This document shows, in pieces, positions 34,290 to 44,700 of a DNA stretch of 64,000 bases (position 1 is the first letter of the stretch; each line of letters starts with the position of its first letter). The stretch spans positions 1 through 64,000 of the forward strand of contig JAKJHU010000825.1 of the NCBI GenBank assembly GCA_022316685.1, in the 5' to 3' direction. The notes beneath the pieces were generated by a model that made no database searches, was not told the origin of the DNA, and saw only the letters and a list, made by a program, of their open reading frames with translations. A program made the translations under genes and the position numbers. The DNA is from Progne subis subis (taxonomy: Eukaryota; Chordata; Aves; Passeriformes; Hirundinidae).

Positions 34290-34975
34290 CGCCCGGCCCA
34301 GGGCTCCCTCCCAGTGCCGCCCGGGTGTGCGGCCAAAACTGCCCGGAGCGAACGCGGCGGTCCCGGAGCGATCCTGGAGCCAATCCCGGAGCGATTCGGG
34401 GTCCGAACCCCGTCCCGGTGCCGCCTCCAGTCTCAAGTCTCAGTCTCGGAGCGCTCCCGGTGCTGATTCCAGTCCCGGTGTCGATCTCGATCCCGGAGCG
34501 GCGCCATTCTTGGTGCCGGTGCCGGTTCCCGTTCCACTCCTGGTCTCAGTCTCGGTCTCGGACTCTGTCTCGGAGCATTCCCGGTACCGGAGGCGGTGCC
34601 GGTCTTGGTCCCGGAGTGCTCCCAGTGCCAATCTCAGTCTCGGTCCCGGAGCAGTTCCAGTCTCGGTGCTGGTTTCCGGTGCCGTTCTTGGTCTCAGTCC
34701 TTGCGTGCTCCCGGTCTCGGTTCTGGCCGCAGTCCTGGAGCAGTCCTGGAGCACTCCCGCCGCCGGTGCCGGTTCCAAAGCATTCCCAGTGCCGGTCCCA
34801 GTGTCGCTCTTGGTGTCAGTCTTGGTCCCTGCACCGCTTCTGGTGCCGGGTTTGGTCTCAGTCTAGGTCCCAGTGCCGGTCCCAGAGCGGTGCCGGTCTC
34901 GATTCCGGTGTCGGTGTCGGTCTCGGTGCTGGCGTCGGTTCTGGTGCTGATCTCGGTCTCGGTGCCGGAGATTTC
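34290..34975. repeat. CpG-rich start and hexamer minisatellite (right arm, middle array)
   Basis: A CpG-rich segment (34255-34400) merges into YCGGTN hexamers that end at the RAB4B promoter edge. Very long open frames across it are artefacts of the 6-base period. Confidence 0.88.
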
Positions 34976-34989
34976 AGACCCTTTTGGGT

Positions 34990-35283
34990 GATTTTAGGGC
35001 AAAGCGAGCCCTTGGAGGAGGGCGCGTCCCCTTGGCCACGCCCACTCTCCTCCTCGTTCCCGCCCTTTCCTTGGCCCCGCCCCTTTCCCCTGCCGGGCCC
35101 TGCGCTTTCCCTGAGCCCGCCTCATTTCATTCCTTCCCTGCGCTTTCATTGGCCGCAGCTCTCTTCTCCATTGAGCCCCGCCTATCTGCTGGCGCGTTGT
35201 CTCCGGCGCATGCGCAGAGTGCTCGGAAGTTGCTTCCCCGGAGTGCCGCCATCTTTGCTCCTGGTCCCCGACGGGGTTCCCGC
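34990..35283 (+). promoter_or_regulatory. RAB4B: CpG-island promoter of the RAB4B fragment (right arm)
   Basis: Several GC boxes (CCCCGCCCC near 35083), inverted CCAAT boxes (CATTGG near 35149), an NRF1-like palindrome GCGCATGCGC at about 35207-35216, an ETS-like CGGAAG near 35224 and a YY1-like GCCGCCATCTTTG near 35247. This is the layout of a TATA-less housekeeping promoter directed right. Mirror copy at 25561-25860. Confidence 0.75.
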
Positions 35284-36243
35284 GTGTGTGAGACCTACGG
35301 TGGGGCACTGGGGGATCTCTCGGGGATCCTGAGGGGTCTGAGTGGGCCTGGGGTTCTGTAGGGGATTTGTGGGGGGGTCTCTAGGGGATTTAGGGCGGTC
35401 TGGGGGTCGCTAAGGGGTTTATGGGGAGACTGTAGGGGCTCTCTAGGGGTCTAGGGAGGTCTCTAGAGGGTCCAGAGGAGTCCGTAAAGGGGCTCGGGGG
35501 GTCCCTAAATGGGGTCAGGGAATCTCTTTAGCGGCTTTGTGTGTTTGAGGGGTCTGTTGGGGATCTATAGGGGTCTGGGGGAGCCTCTTGCGGTTCCGGG
35601 GAGGTCTGGGGGTGTCTGTGGGTCCACATGGGGGATTTGGGTGGGTCTGGGGGTCTCCAGAGAGGGTCTGAGGGCGCTATAGGGGATCTCTGGGGGATCT
35701 ATAGAGGGTCCAGGGGGTCTGGGTGTCCCTGTGGGGGATCTGGGGTTTTCTCTAGGGGCTCTGGGGGTGCCTATAGGGGATTTGGGGTGATCTCAGGGTC
35801 CTCTAGAGTCTCTACAGGGGTCTGTGGGAGCCAAGAAAGGGTCATTGGGGGTCTGCGGGATCTCAGCATCTCTTTAGGGGAATTCTGGGATCCTTCTTGG
35901 GAATTTTTTTGGCATTTTGGGCTCTGTATTGACAATTCTGGGGGTCGAAATGGGGAAATTTTGGGTTTTCTGTTGGGAAGTTTTTTGAATTTGAAGGCAA
36001 ATGCAGGAATTTGGGAATTTCAGGTCCAAGCGTGAGAATTTTGAGATCTCTAGAGAGGATTTGGGGGAATTTTGTATCCAAACATGGGAAATTTGGGGAA
36101 TTATAGGTCGAAATGTAGGAAATCTTGGCAATTTGGATCCAAACGTGGGAATTTGTTTTCCAGATTTCCTCTTCAAGTTCCTGGTGATCAGCAGCGCCAG
36201 CACCAGCAAGTCCTACCTGCTGCAGCCCTTCATCCAAGAGCAA
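35284..36243 (+). pseudogene. RAB4B: RAB4B exons 1-2, decayed (right-arm copy)
   Basis: Exon 1 coding end is 35284-35299. It reads GTG TGT GAG ACC TAC G, so the initiator ATG is GTG and Ala-2 has become Cys; then the donor GTGGGG. Exon 2 is 36164-36243 after a TTGTTTTCCAG acceptor. It is exactly 80 bases, the length needed for Asp-6 to the residue before FKQD in Rab4B, and its frame is open (DFLFKFLVIS...). The nucleotide-binding P-loop GTGKS is STSKS, which should abolish GTP binding. The donor after exon 2 is GTGTAG. No later exons are found. A functional Rab4B controls endosome recycling; this copy cannot make one. Confidence 0.82.
35300..35830. repeat. TCTAGGGGTCT minisatellite in RAB4B-like intron 1 (right arm)
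   Basis: Degenerate units such as GGGGTCTCTAGGGGATT; mirror of 25030-25555. Confidence 0.75.
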
Positions 36244-36920
36244 GTGTAGGAAATTGTGGGAATTTTCAGGGATTTGGGGACTTCTGGGCAGAATTTAAGG
36301 GATTGGGGAGGGGAGGTGTTTAATATATTTCTGGGCATTTAAAGAGGTTTTTTTGTTTGGTTTTTGTTGGTTTTTTAGGGGGTTTCTTTTGTGTGTGTGG
36401 TGTTTTTTGGGGTGGGTTTTTTTTTTTCATTCTCTGGATGTTTTTTGTTTGGCTTGGTGAATTTTTTGAAATTTGGGGAGTAATTTTGGCATTTTTGGAG
36501 GAATTTTCAAAGTTTTCCTTTCTTTTAGCCCTTTTGATGCTCTTTTCATTTTTTGTTTTCAATTTTGCTTTTTTGATGCAATTTTGGACAATTTTTTTGT
36601 ATTTTTGGAATTCTGTGTTCCTCCAAGCTCTCCCCCATTTCATTTTGGGGCATTTCCTGTCACTTTTGAGTCATTTTTGGTCACTTTTGGACCATTTTTC
36701 TCCACTTTTCTGGCGTTTTCTGTCATATTGGGTAATTTGGGACAATTTTGTCTCATTTTAGGTACATTTGAGGGGATTTTTGCTCACTTTTGCCGCCATT
36801 TTCTGTCATTTTGGGCTGGTTTTTGTAGTTTTGGGTACATTTCTAGTCAGCTTTTGATCATTTTGGGGCGATTTTCCGCCACTTTTTGGTCACTTGAGGG
36901 GTGTTTTTGGTGACTTCTTT
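36244..36920. repeat. T-rich degenerate repeats (right arm)
   Basis: T/G-rich stretch (36340-36480) followed by TCATTTTTGGTCACTTTTGG-like units (36650-36900). Mirror of 24000-24640. No gene recognised. Confidence 0.7.
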
Positions 36921-36924
36921 GCTG

Positions 36925-37385
36925 GCTTCAGTCCCGGTCTCAGTGTTGATCTCAGCGCAGTCCAGGTCCCAGTGCCGGTAGCGGTGTCAGTCTTGGTCCC
37001 GGAGTGCTCCCAGTGCCAGTCTCAGTCTGGGTCCCAGTCCCGGAGCGGTGCCAGTCTCGGTGCTGGTTCCGGTGCCGGTCTTGGTCTCAGTCTTGGTGCC
37101 GGTGCCAGTTGTGGTGTCAGTTACGGTCTTGGTGTCAGTCCCGGTGCCGGTGCCTCTGTGGCGCCGGTCTCAGTTCCGGTGTACTGGTTCCGGTCCTGGT
37201 CCCGGTGCTGCAGCGGTGCCGCTCTCAGTTCTGGTGTCGGTTCTGGTCCCAGTCTTGGTCTCGGTGCCCGTCCCAGAGCAGCGCCGCTGTCGGTGCCGGT
37301 CTCGGATTCGGTGTCGGTCTGAGTCTTGGTGCTGGTGCCGGTTCTGGTGCTGATCTTGGTGTGGGTCTCAGTCCAGGTGCTGGAG
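36925..37385. repeat. Hexamer minisatellite (right arm, outer array)
   Basis: CCGGTG/TCAGTC/TTGGTC hexamers; mirror of 23500-23960. Confidence 0.93.
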
Positions 37386-37390
37386 ATTTT

Positions 37391-37969
37391 AGGCCCATTG
37401 GGTAATTTTGGGCCAAAGCGTGTTGCGTTGTGGTTTTTGGGAGTGGAGCTGAAGCCCAGAGCCGATAAGCCTCTGCGGTGGAAAGGCCGCTTGGGGAAGC
37501 TCAGGCGAAGCAGTCAAGCTCACACATGCACACACGCCACGTGGGCAGCTCAGCAAGGAGAGGCCAGAAGGCCTTGGCACTGGATCAGTTCCAGCCAGGT
37601 TTATTTCCAGAAGCCCAAGGGGAATCCAGATTGGAAAGGGGAGCACGTGTGCCGGTCTGCAGCTCAAGTGTGAGCTTCAGCAGCCCAAGACCTTGAGGCA
37701 CGGGGGCAGAGCAAAGGGCAGGAAAGGTCAGTGTCCTCTAGGGAAAAGGGGGCCAGTCCCCGGGAACCCCAAACCAATGGAGACACAGAGGAAAGGAGAA
37801 ACCAAAGGGCCAGGGGAATCAGGGAGGGGAGAAACTGAGGCAAACCATCGTGTCCAGAGCCCCATTGGGAAGTTCTCTGTCTCAGGCTGGGCAGGTGACT
37901 TTATGATCTGTCCTGCCAAGGCCAGGCCCTAGGTATTATGGCAAGGGGCTGCAGGGGCTCCACACTCAG
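37391..37969. other. Right arm, no recognisable gene
   Basis: Unique-looking GC-moderate sequence upstream of the zinc-finger gene. Short frames only. Confidence 0.5.
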
Positions 37970-38170
37970 CATGATTCCAGTTGCTCACAGCCACTCCCAG
38001 TCATTCCCAGTAGGATTCCCGTCACCCTCAGTGTGATCCCGGTTCTCCCCAGCATGGGCCCAGCTGTTCCCACTGTGATCCCAGTATGATCCCGGGTGCT
38101 CCTGGAATAGTCCCAGTCCCTCTCAGCATGTTCCCAGTCACTCCCAGTTGATCCCAGTGTAGATCCACTC
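37970..38170. repeat. Degenerate TCCCAGT minisatellite (right arm)
   Basis: Reverse-sense ACTGGGA units just upstream of the zinc-finger leader exon; mirror of 22650-22915. Confidence 0.8.
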
Positions 38171-38312
38171 ACTCCCAATTGCCTGTTTTTTATCGACCCC
38201 AGATGCCTGGTGACTTCTAGAGACGGACTTGGGCAGAGAGACCTTCAAACTCAACGTACTCATCCCTTGTTCTCCCCCCAGACAGGATTCCCCATTCCCA
38301 AACCTTCACAGG

Positions 38313-39640
38313 ATGGAGGAGGAGGCTGTGAGGAAGAGGAAGGTGCCCCAGGACAGCCAGGCAGGTGAGGAGGAAGTCAGTGCCCCTTTCCCCCTCTCTC
38401 CTGCTCCATCTCCCAGCCCAGCATGGCCCCGGCTGCAGGACAACCCCGCAGCCGACGCCGTCCTGCCGGGGACGCACTGAGGGGATCTCCTTCCCCTTCC
38501 CTCTGGCACGGAGGCAAATCCCATCCTCTCCTCATCCTTCCTCCCCCAGACAAGGAGCTGAGCATGGAGACCAGGGAGGACAAATCCCCACGGCAGATCC
38601 TCGTGGAAGAGGCCGTTTTGAGCGGCTCCACGGGGCAGGAATCCAACGGGGAGGAAAAGTCCTGGCGATCCCTCGTGAAAAGAGACTGCAAAAGCAGATC
38701 ACGAGGATCTGAGGAGGAAAGAGCCACCCTGTGCCAGGAAGGCGGCCAGAAATGGAGCCAGAGCTCAGACCTGGTGGTCCATGAGCAGCTTCATGATGGG
38801 GAGAAGCCCCACAAGTGCTTTGGGTGTGCAAAGAGCTTCAGCTGGCGGAGCGACCTGCTTCGACACCAGAGGATTCACACAGACGAACGGCCCTATGAGT
38901 GTGGGGAATGTGGGAAGAGCTTCAGGCACAGCTCCAGCCTGATCTGTCACCAGAGTATCCACACCGGGGAATTGCCCTATGAGTGTGGAGAATGTGGGAA
39001 GAGGTTCAGAGAGAGCTCCAACCTAACCCTACAGCAGAGGATCCACACTGGGGAACGGCCATACAAGTGTGGAGAATGTGGGAAGTGCTTCAGACACCGT
39101 ACCAAGCTGACCGTCCACCAAAGGATCCACACTGGGGAGAGGCCCTACAAATGTTCCGAGTGTGGGATGGGTTTTCTGACCAGCTCCAAGCTCCTTGAAC
39201 ATCAGCAGACACACACAGAGGAGAGGCCCTTCCGCTGCCCCGACTGTGGGAAGGGCTTCAAGTACAACTCCACCCTCATCAGCCACAGGCGCATCCACAC
39301 CGGGGAGAGGCCCCACGAGTGTGATGTATGTGGGATGAGCTTCATATGGAGCTGCGACCTGATCCGCCACCAGAGGACCCACACTGGGGAGAGGCCTTAT
39401 GAGTGTGATAAATGCAGCAAGAGGTTCTGCAGGAGCTCCAATCTCCTCCTGCACCAGCGGATTCACACAGAGGAGAGGCCCTTCCGCTGTCCTGACTGTG
39501 GGAAGGGCTTCACTCAGAACTCCACCCTCGTCAGACACCGGCACATCCACACCGGGGAGAGGCCCCACGAGTGTCCCCAGTGTGGGAAGTGTTTTTCACG
39601 GAGGTCTCACATGACCAGACACCAACTGAGGCACCTGTAA
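38313..39640 (+). CDS. C2H2 zinc-finger protein, intact two-exon reading frame
   Basis: Exon 1 coding is 38313-38364 ([17 protein letters not shown]), donor GTGAGG at 38365; acceptor CTCCCCCAG ends at 38549; exon 2 is 38550-39640. The spliced frame is 380 residues. An acceptor before 38281 and an open frame upstream (QDSPFPNLHR) mean the true start could lie in an earlier exon. The METREDKSP leader is the type seen in songbird zinc-finger genes; no KRAB or SCAN domain is visible. Ten consecutive C2H2 fingers with TGERP-type linkers follow one degenerate finger. In finger 3 the first zinc-binding His is Gln. Helix residues -1/2/3/6 by finger: WSDR, HSSC, ESNL, HTKV, TSKE, YSTS, WCDR, RSNL, QSTR, RSHR. 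Probably a nuclear DNA-binding regulator. The TAA after MTRHQLRHL precedes a further finger-like sequence (ECPECRKSF), so the protein appears truncated by one finger. Confidence 0.9.
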
Positions 39641-40183
39641 GGGAAGCCCTGTGAGTGCCCTGAGTGCAGGAAGAGCTTCGTGCACTGCTCCAACTCCATC
39701 CCCCACTGGAGGTTGCATGAAAGCCCTGGGTGACCCACATTCCCTGTGGTCCATGATGTGAAGACACCTGGCTGCTTATCCACTTTTTGGCTCTAATTTT
39801 TTTCTCTTCTACCTCTCTTTGCACTCCAGAAGCCAAGAGGAATTGGTCTGTCACCTCAAAATCACTCCAATCCCACTGAGAACAACTCACATTTAACTGA
39901 CAGGGTTCAATCCCACCCCAAATGGCTTGTTCCCACCTCAGAAAAACTCAATCCCATGCCAAATTTACTCGATTCCACAGCTCCCACGTTGAGATGGGGT
40001 TGGAAGAAGATTGGGAGATGTGGGATCCAAATTTGGAGCAAAGGGATTAGGATTGTGTGGTGGTAGGTGAGTGGGATGTACCTGATAGTAAATCAAACAT
40101 TCAGGGTTATTGATTTCTGTCCCATTCATTTTCAGTCAGTGTCAGTTCTGTTTTCAGAGTGCCACCTTCTCAGCTGATTGTGT
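39641..40183 (+). other. 3' flank of zinc-finger gene
   Basis: Contains the untranslated remnant of an eleventh finger (39641-39720) and no other recognised feature up to the ERV LTR. The four bases before the LTR (GTGT, 40180-40183) match those after the other LTR of the provirus (47211-47214). Confidence 0.6.
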
Positions 40184-40674
40184 TGTTAGGAAAATTAATC
40201 CACGCACACCAGAGGTTTATGTCCAAAAAGGAGACAGAGGAGTCCTTTTACTTTATTCAAATAAAGGGAGAGGCCATGGGGCATTTCCCCTGGGGTCTCT
40301 CAGTCTTTCGGAGGATGCAGCCTCCTTTTTTATCCTAATAATTTCCTGGCCGCATTTCCCTCTCTCTTTCCCCATTGGCTGAGGTACTTGAGAGGTACAG
40401 ACTTCGCAAAATGCCTAAGATTCCTCTTTTAATGTATAACCACCCTAATTTTTAATTTTTATGGGATTTATGGGTTTTTCCCCATTGTTGCTTTCATCTT
40501 TCAATATTCAATTTCATTTACAAACCTATGGTTTGTTTGTAAAGGCAAGTATCTTCTTTTCCATTCATCCATCAGTAGAATCCTTCCCATTGTTTCGCTT
40601 CTCTCTCAGTGCTAGTTTGATCTACCAGCAGACCCAGGGCTTGTTTGTAAAGACAAATCTTGTCATTCCTCTCT
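40184..40674 (-). mobile_element. 3' LTR of class I provirus
   Basis: On +, starts TGTTAGGAAAATTAATCC and ends CATTCCTCTCT. In proviral sense it begins with (T)GAGAGGAATGACAAG after a GAGGAGGGAT polypurine tract and contains an AATAAAG near its end (TTTATTCAAATAAAGGG on + near 40252). About 491 bp, near-identical to 46723-47210. Confidence 0.92.
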
Positions 40675-40721
40675 ATCCCTCCTCTTTTATTTTTAATAAT
40701 TGTCTTGACAAATTTTAGTTA

Positions 40722-41130
40722 TCATTGACTATTTTTTGTTCTTGCATCTTTTTTGGTTTTGCCATTATTTGCAGTGACATCCATTTCTGTCTTTTTAGCT
40801 CTCTCTGGATCAGTAGGCTTGGCTACTCCCTGCATCCCTTTGATCACGTGTTGAATAAGTTGTACTAAGCAAGGGATCATGCGTGGTAAAAAGATTAGAG
40901 TTGCTCTAACATATGAGAGGAAAGAAAAACATTTGTTTAACTCATAGTTCACCGGGTAACTATGAAAAGATGTCCCATTCTAGCTTTTTTATGTTTGGAC
41001 TGGCACATGAGCTAACTTCTTTCATTCTTTTTGTTATTTGTTTTACTACTTTTCTCTTGTCATCTATTTGCAAACAGCAGTTTGAGTCATTTAATTTGCC
41101 ACACCCTCCTCCTTCTTTTGCTAATAAATA
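40722..41130 (-). pseudogene. env transmembrane subunit remnant, class I provirus
   Basis: A segment reads GGGCGKLNDSNCC, giving a C-x7-CC motif (Cys at 41101-41103, CC at 41074-41079), followed by a charged helical run. After a frameshift near 40955, a hydrophobic-basic tail (near LPRMIPCLVQLIQHV) resembles a gammaretroviral TM anchor end. It is far too broken for membrane function. Confidence 0.6.
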
Positions 41131-41888
41131 ATCTAATACTATCTGATGTTGGAATATTGCATTTCTAAGCTCTCACATCAGGTTTTTACTTGCAGTTACA
41201 TCCCAGATCTGTTTTGTTGGAGCTGGACTAGAACCTATTAAAAAAGGGTCTGAGTTCCGTTCCGGTGCTGCCACTTCTACTGATAGTCACCAACAACATG
41301 TCCTACTTGTGGAATTATCTCGGGGGGCAGCTTAAAAATAAAGGGTCAAAAACCCCTATCCTTTCCCACTGCTTTACAGCCTTCAAAATTCTTTTGGTGA
41401 TTATGGAAGGAACACCTTACCCAGCTACCATCAGTGAGCTTAACGTGTGTTTGATTCTATCTGCCTTGATATCTGGAACAATCATAAGGAGGGCAGTTGG
41501 GGGTCCAACAATCTCAACTCAAAGATAAAGTCCAGTCGCAGACACTTTTTCCTACATATACGCCTCCTGTTCTATTTAGACAAGAAATGCCTCTTTCAGA
41601 GGAATGAAGCCGCCATGGACTTCCTTCCTCATCCCAAAATCCTGTTCCATTATTGACTTCACTCAGGGTGCTAACCCACCGTTTGGGTTCGACTGGGCTG
41701 GCCACCCATGGCCAGTCGTCAGATCCCCCTGGCCCTCCGCAGACACAACAATTGCTACGGTTAAAGGGTTTTGCTACTTCTTCTAAGGTTAAAAAATTAT
41801 TTTCCTACTTTTGGCCTTAACTTAACTGACAATATAAAGGTAAGATTATTAAGAGAAACATTCTAATGGTGTCATCTAATTTTCTAAC
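41131..41888 (-). pseudogene. Decayed env surface region, class I provirus
   Basis: Located between the integrase end and the TM remnant, where surface env should be. Only short frames survive, and no receptor-binding or cleavage motif can be identified. Confidence 0.4.
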
Positions 41889-42376
41889 TTAATTTTCACT
41901 TTCACGTTGTCTTCTACACCACCCGTGGCGAGCGAAGGCACAGAAACAGCTTAACATAAAGAAACCAATGACAGCGAGGATTGGCCCCCAGTGACTGGAG
42001 AGCTGAGAGGAGGGATGCCCACACAAACTATTCCAGCAGGCAGTCTGTGGGTAGGCACACGAGGCTTCCCCCGATGCCGACGCACAGGCTGCTGCTCCAG
42101 TCCACTGCTGCGGAGTGTCAGTCGTGGCTTCCCGTCCTTCTCTTGCAGCTGAGATGTCCAAATCTGCGGGGCCTCAGAGACCTTGACCCGAGTGTGGTGG
42201 GTGCACCCGTGTTCTGCTGTCCTGACGGCCGTTTCTGTGGTCAGCAACACTTGGAAAGGTCCACGCCACTTAGCCACTAGTGGTGCTTCTTTTTATTCCT
42301 TAGCTGGGGCTTAATTTCCTGGTGGGATGTGAACAGCAAAGTCCAAAGGCAGGGTCTGTGCCAGCTGAGCTTCCTG
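41889..42376 (-). pseudogene. Integrase C-terminal domain and overlapping env start, class I provirus
   Basis: A frame from 42277 begins AKWRGPFQVLLTT and continues to a TRVK motif, the gammaretroviral GPY/F-type C-terminal domain of integrase. It lies in a different frame from the upstream catalytic part, so a frameshift occurs near 42280-42380. An overlapping frame (41889-42161) ends in a hydrophobic segment near HWGPILAVIGFFMLSC and could be the env leader. Confidence 0.6.
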
Positions 42377-43402
42377 TCAAAGAGATTTCACAAGAGACAG
42401 TATCCTGGCCACATATTGCTTTAAATATACATCACCTATCTGTACCCCCCCACTAGGCTGGGAACTGTAAGGGTAAGGAATTCTAAACATCAGTTCAAAG
42501 GGAGATAATTGAATATCTCCCCTGGCTCTAGCCCTTACCCTTGCTAAAGCCAGTGGCAAGAGCTGTACCCATGGCATCTTAGTTTCTGTCACTAGCTTCA
42601 AAAGGTGTTTCTTTCTTTCCCCATTCATCCTCTCCACCCTGCCAGAACTCTGGGGATGCCAGGGGCTGTGGAGATTCCATCTTATCCCTAGAGCAGTCAG
42701 AACTCCTTGAAGAATTTTTCCTGTAAAATGAGATCCCCTATCTGAGTCTATTGCTTCTACAATCCCATATCTTGGAATTATTGGTTTTAAAAATACTTTA
42801 ATAACTGATCCTGTAGTTGCTGAAATGGCAGGAAATGCTTCTGGCCCCCCTGTTAACTGACATACTATTACCAGAAGGTATTTAAACCTTGCCACTCGTG
42901 GCATTTTGGTAAAATCCACCCGGCATCTCTGGAAGGGATGTATAGCCCAAGGCCTCCCTCCCCTGGCAAGTTTCTTTGTAACTCTGTTATTGGTTTTAGC
43001 ACAAATCAAACAACCTTCAATAGCTCGCTTTGCCAGGGTAAAAAGACCCCCAGCAGCAGACATTTTGAGGGACGCTTCTACCAGTCCTGGAGAGCCCCAA
43101 TGACTCCCTTGGTGGAGTTGTTTTAATAGCTGTAAGGCCTGAGCTTTTGGTATCCACTGTTTACCATCTCTTGTAAACCAATGACCCTGTTTTTCCTCTG
43201 CCCTATGCTTTTCAATTATCTCAAGTTCTTCTGGTGAAAAAGACAGTTTTTCTGGCAGTGATGCAGTTACTGGGAGCAAGGGGAGGATCTTAGAGATTTC
43301 TGGTGACAATGCAGCTTTTCGAGCTTCTCTATCAGCCAGCTGGGCTCCTATTGCCTGCTCTGAGCACTCTGCCTGGTGTCCCAGAACGTGTATTATTGCC
43401 AC
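42377..43402 (-). pseudogene. Integrase with RNase H tail, class I provirus
   Basis: 342 codons open. The His-His-Cys-Cys zinc domain is near the middle (HQGSHWGSPG, then CLICAKT). The catalytic triad is in VDFTKMP, DSDRGSHFTG and GRVERMNG, with 35 residues between the last two acidic residues. LSPFELMF is a common gamma integrase block. The preceding part is the RNase H end. The frame is continuous but has no intact polyprotein. Confidence 0.88.
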
Positions 43403-43805
43403 CCTCGTTGGTTAAGTTCACTACCAATAGGCCAGAGGTTAAGTTCTCATGAACTAACTTCTTTCCCCTGCAGGTTAATAAACCTCTTTCTTCCCATAGT
43501 TTCTTAAATGCATGTATCACCCTATGTGCATATTTAGAGTCAGTAAAAACATTCACTGTCTTGTCCCGGTATAATTCACAGGCTCTCACAAGCGCACACA
43601 GCTCTGCTGTCTGAGCTGACCAGGTGGGCGGTAACCTCCCCCCTTCATTTAACTGCTTTTTATTCACGACAGAGTATCCTGTAAATCGTTTCCCTTCTAT
43701 CACCCTTGAAGACCCATCAATAAACACATTTTTCTTCCTTTTGTTCTTACTCAAAGGCAAAATACTGTTTACTATCATCTGTAATCGGACACCCCCAGAA
43801 AGCAT
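43332..43805 (-). pseudogene. RNase H, class I provirus
   Basis: Contains FIDGSS, AELCALVRA and VFTDSKYAHRV, the three acidic active-site blocks of retroviral RNase H. Its upstream end joins directly to RT finger sequence through a deletion near 43750. Confidence 0.8.
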
Positions 43806-44158
43806 CCTTTAAGTCCAGTACTGAATAATACTGGTGTGAAGAAGGGATCTGATTCAGGATTGTATAGGGATCCGGAACTGTGGGATGCCTTGATTTGACA
43901 ATTTCCTTGATTATTCTTAAATCCTGCACCATTTTGTAGGTTCCATCTGGTTTCTTAACTGGCAGGATAGGGGTGTTATAGGGAGACATACACGGCCCTA
44001 AAAAGACCTTCCTTTAGCAGGGACTCAGGGACAGGCTGTAACCCCTTCTTTCCCTCCCTTGAAAGAGGGGATTGCTTTTTAGACACTACTTGTCCTGGTT
44101 GTTTCAAAGTAATTTGGAGAGGCTCTATGTCTAGTTTTCCATATTTTCCTGGGGCTGC
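43747..44158 (-). pseudogene. Reverse transcriptase fragment with central deletion, class I provirus
   Basis: Only the fingers and start of the palm survive (TPILPVKKPDGTYKMVQDLR, then SVLDLKDAFW, then KQYFAFE). The next coding sense is already RNase H, so the catalytic YxDD, thumb and connection are missing. This is a deletion of several hundred bases, judged by the usual distance between these motifs. Confidence 0.85.
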
Positions 44159-44540
44159 CTACACTTCTGGATTTATTTCAGCATAAGCCTTCTCAGACAT
44201 TTTACACAAAGATATCACAGTGTTGGACTCTGTGTCATTTTTTACAATACTAATTTGCATTCCCACTTTAGCCATCAAATCCCTTCCCAGTAAATTACAA
44301 TCACAATTAGGAACAAACAGGAATTCGTGTATTTCAAACCTGTCCCCCACATCTATTAATAGCAGTTGAATAAAATACACTTGCTCATCTTTTCCACTCA
44401 CTCTTTGAATGACTAATGATCTTTTTGATAATTCCCCCCTCCCCAGGTATAAAATTTAAAGTGGATTGAGAAGCTCCTGTATCTACCAGAAAACACACCT
44501 CCTCTGGATCTGGACCCACCTTAAAAGTTATCAAGGGCTC
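44159..44540 (-). pseudogene. Aspartic protease, class I provirus
   Basis: The active-site block FLVDTGA is encoded near 44470-44495 and LLGRDLM near 44275. A frameshift separates the two (about 44400-44455). Confidence 0.75.
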
Positions 44541-44639
44541 CTGAGTGGTGGGTCCTTGTTATAATGGGAGCCCCTGACACCCCTAACAATCCATTTCCAT
44601 TATCCTCTGCATTTCCTCCTCCTGAGGGTCCAGCTGTTT

Positions 44640-44700
44640 CTGCGGACACTCCCTTTTCCAATGCCCTTCTGCCCGGCAGATAGCACACTGGTTCCTTCCC
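44640..44700 (-). pseudogene. Nucleocapsid CCHC zinc knuckle, class I provirus
   Basis: CAICRAEGHWKREC matches C-x2-C-x4-H-x4-C, the single knuckle typical of gammaretroviral nucleocapsid, which binds genomic RNA. Confidence 0.85.

Larger units (their letters stand above)
33205..40683. repeat. Right arm of large inverted repeat
   Basis: Reverse-complement partner of 20157-27705, separated from it by a spacer of about 5.5 kb. The outer end runs through the LTR into the class I provirus that continues here but is missing from the left arm. Confidence 0.93.

Noticed and set aside
34088..35332. Open frame of 414 codons on + (and a 398-codon mirror on the minus strand, 25568-26764)
   Set aside because: It runs through hexamer minisatellite and the RAB4B CpG promoter; low-complexity composition and a period divisible by three explain the lack of stops.
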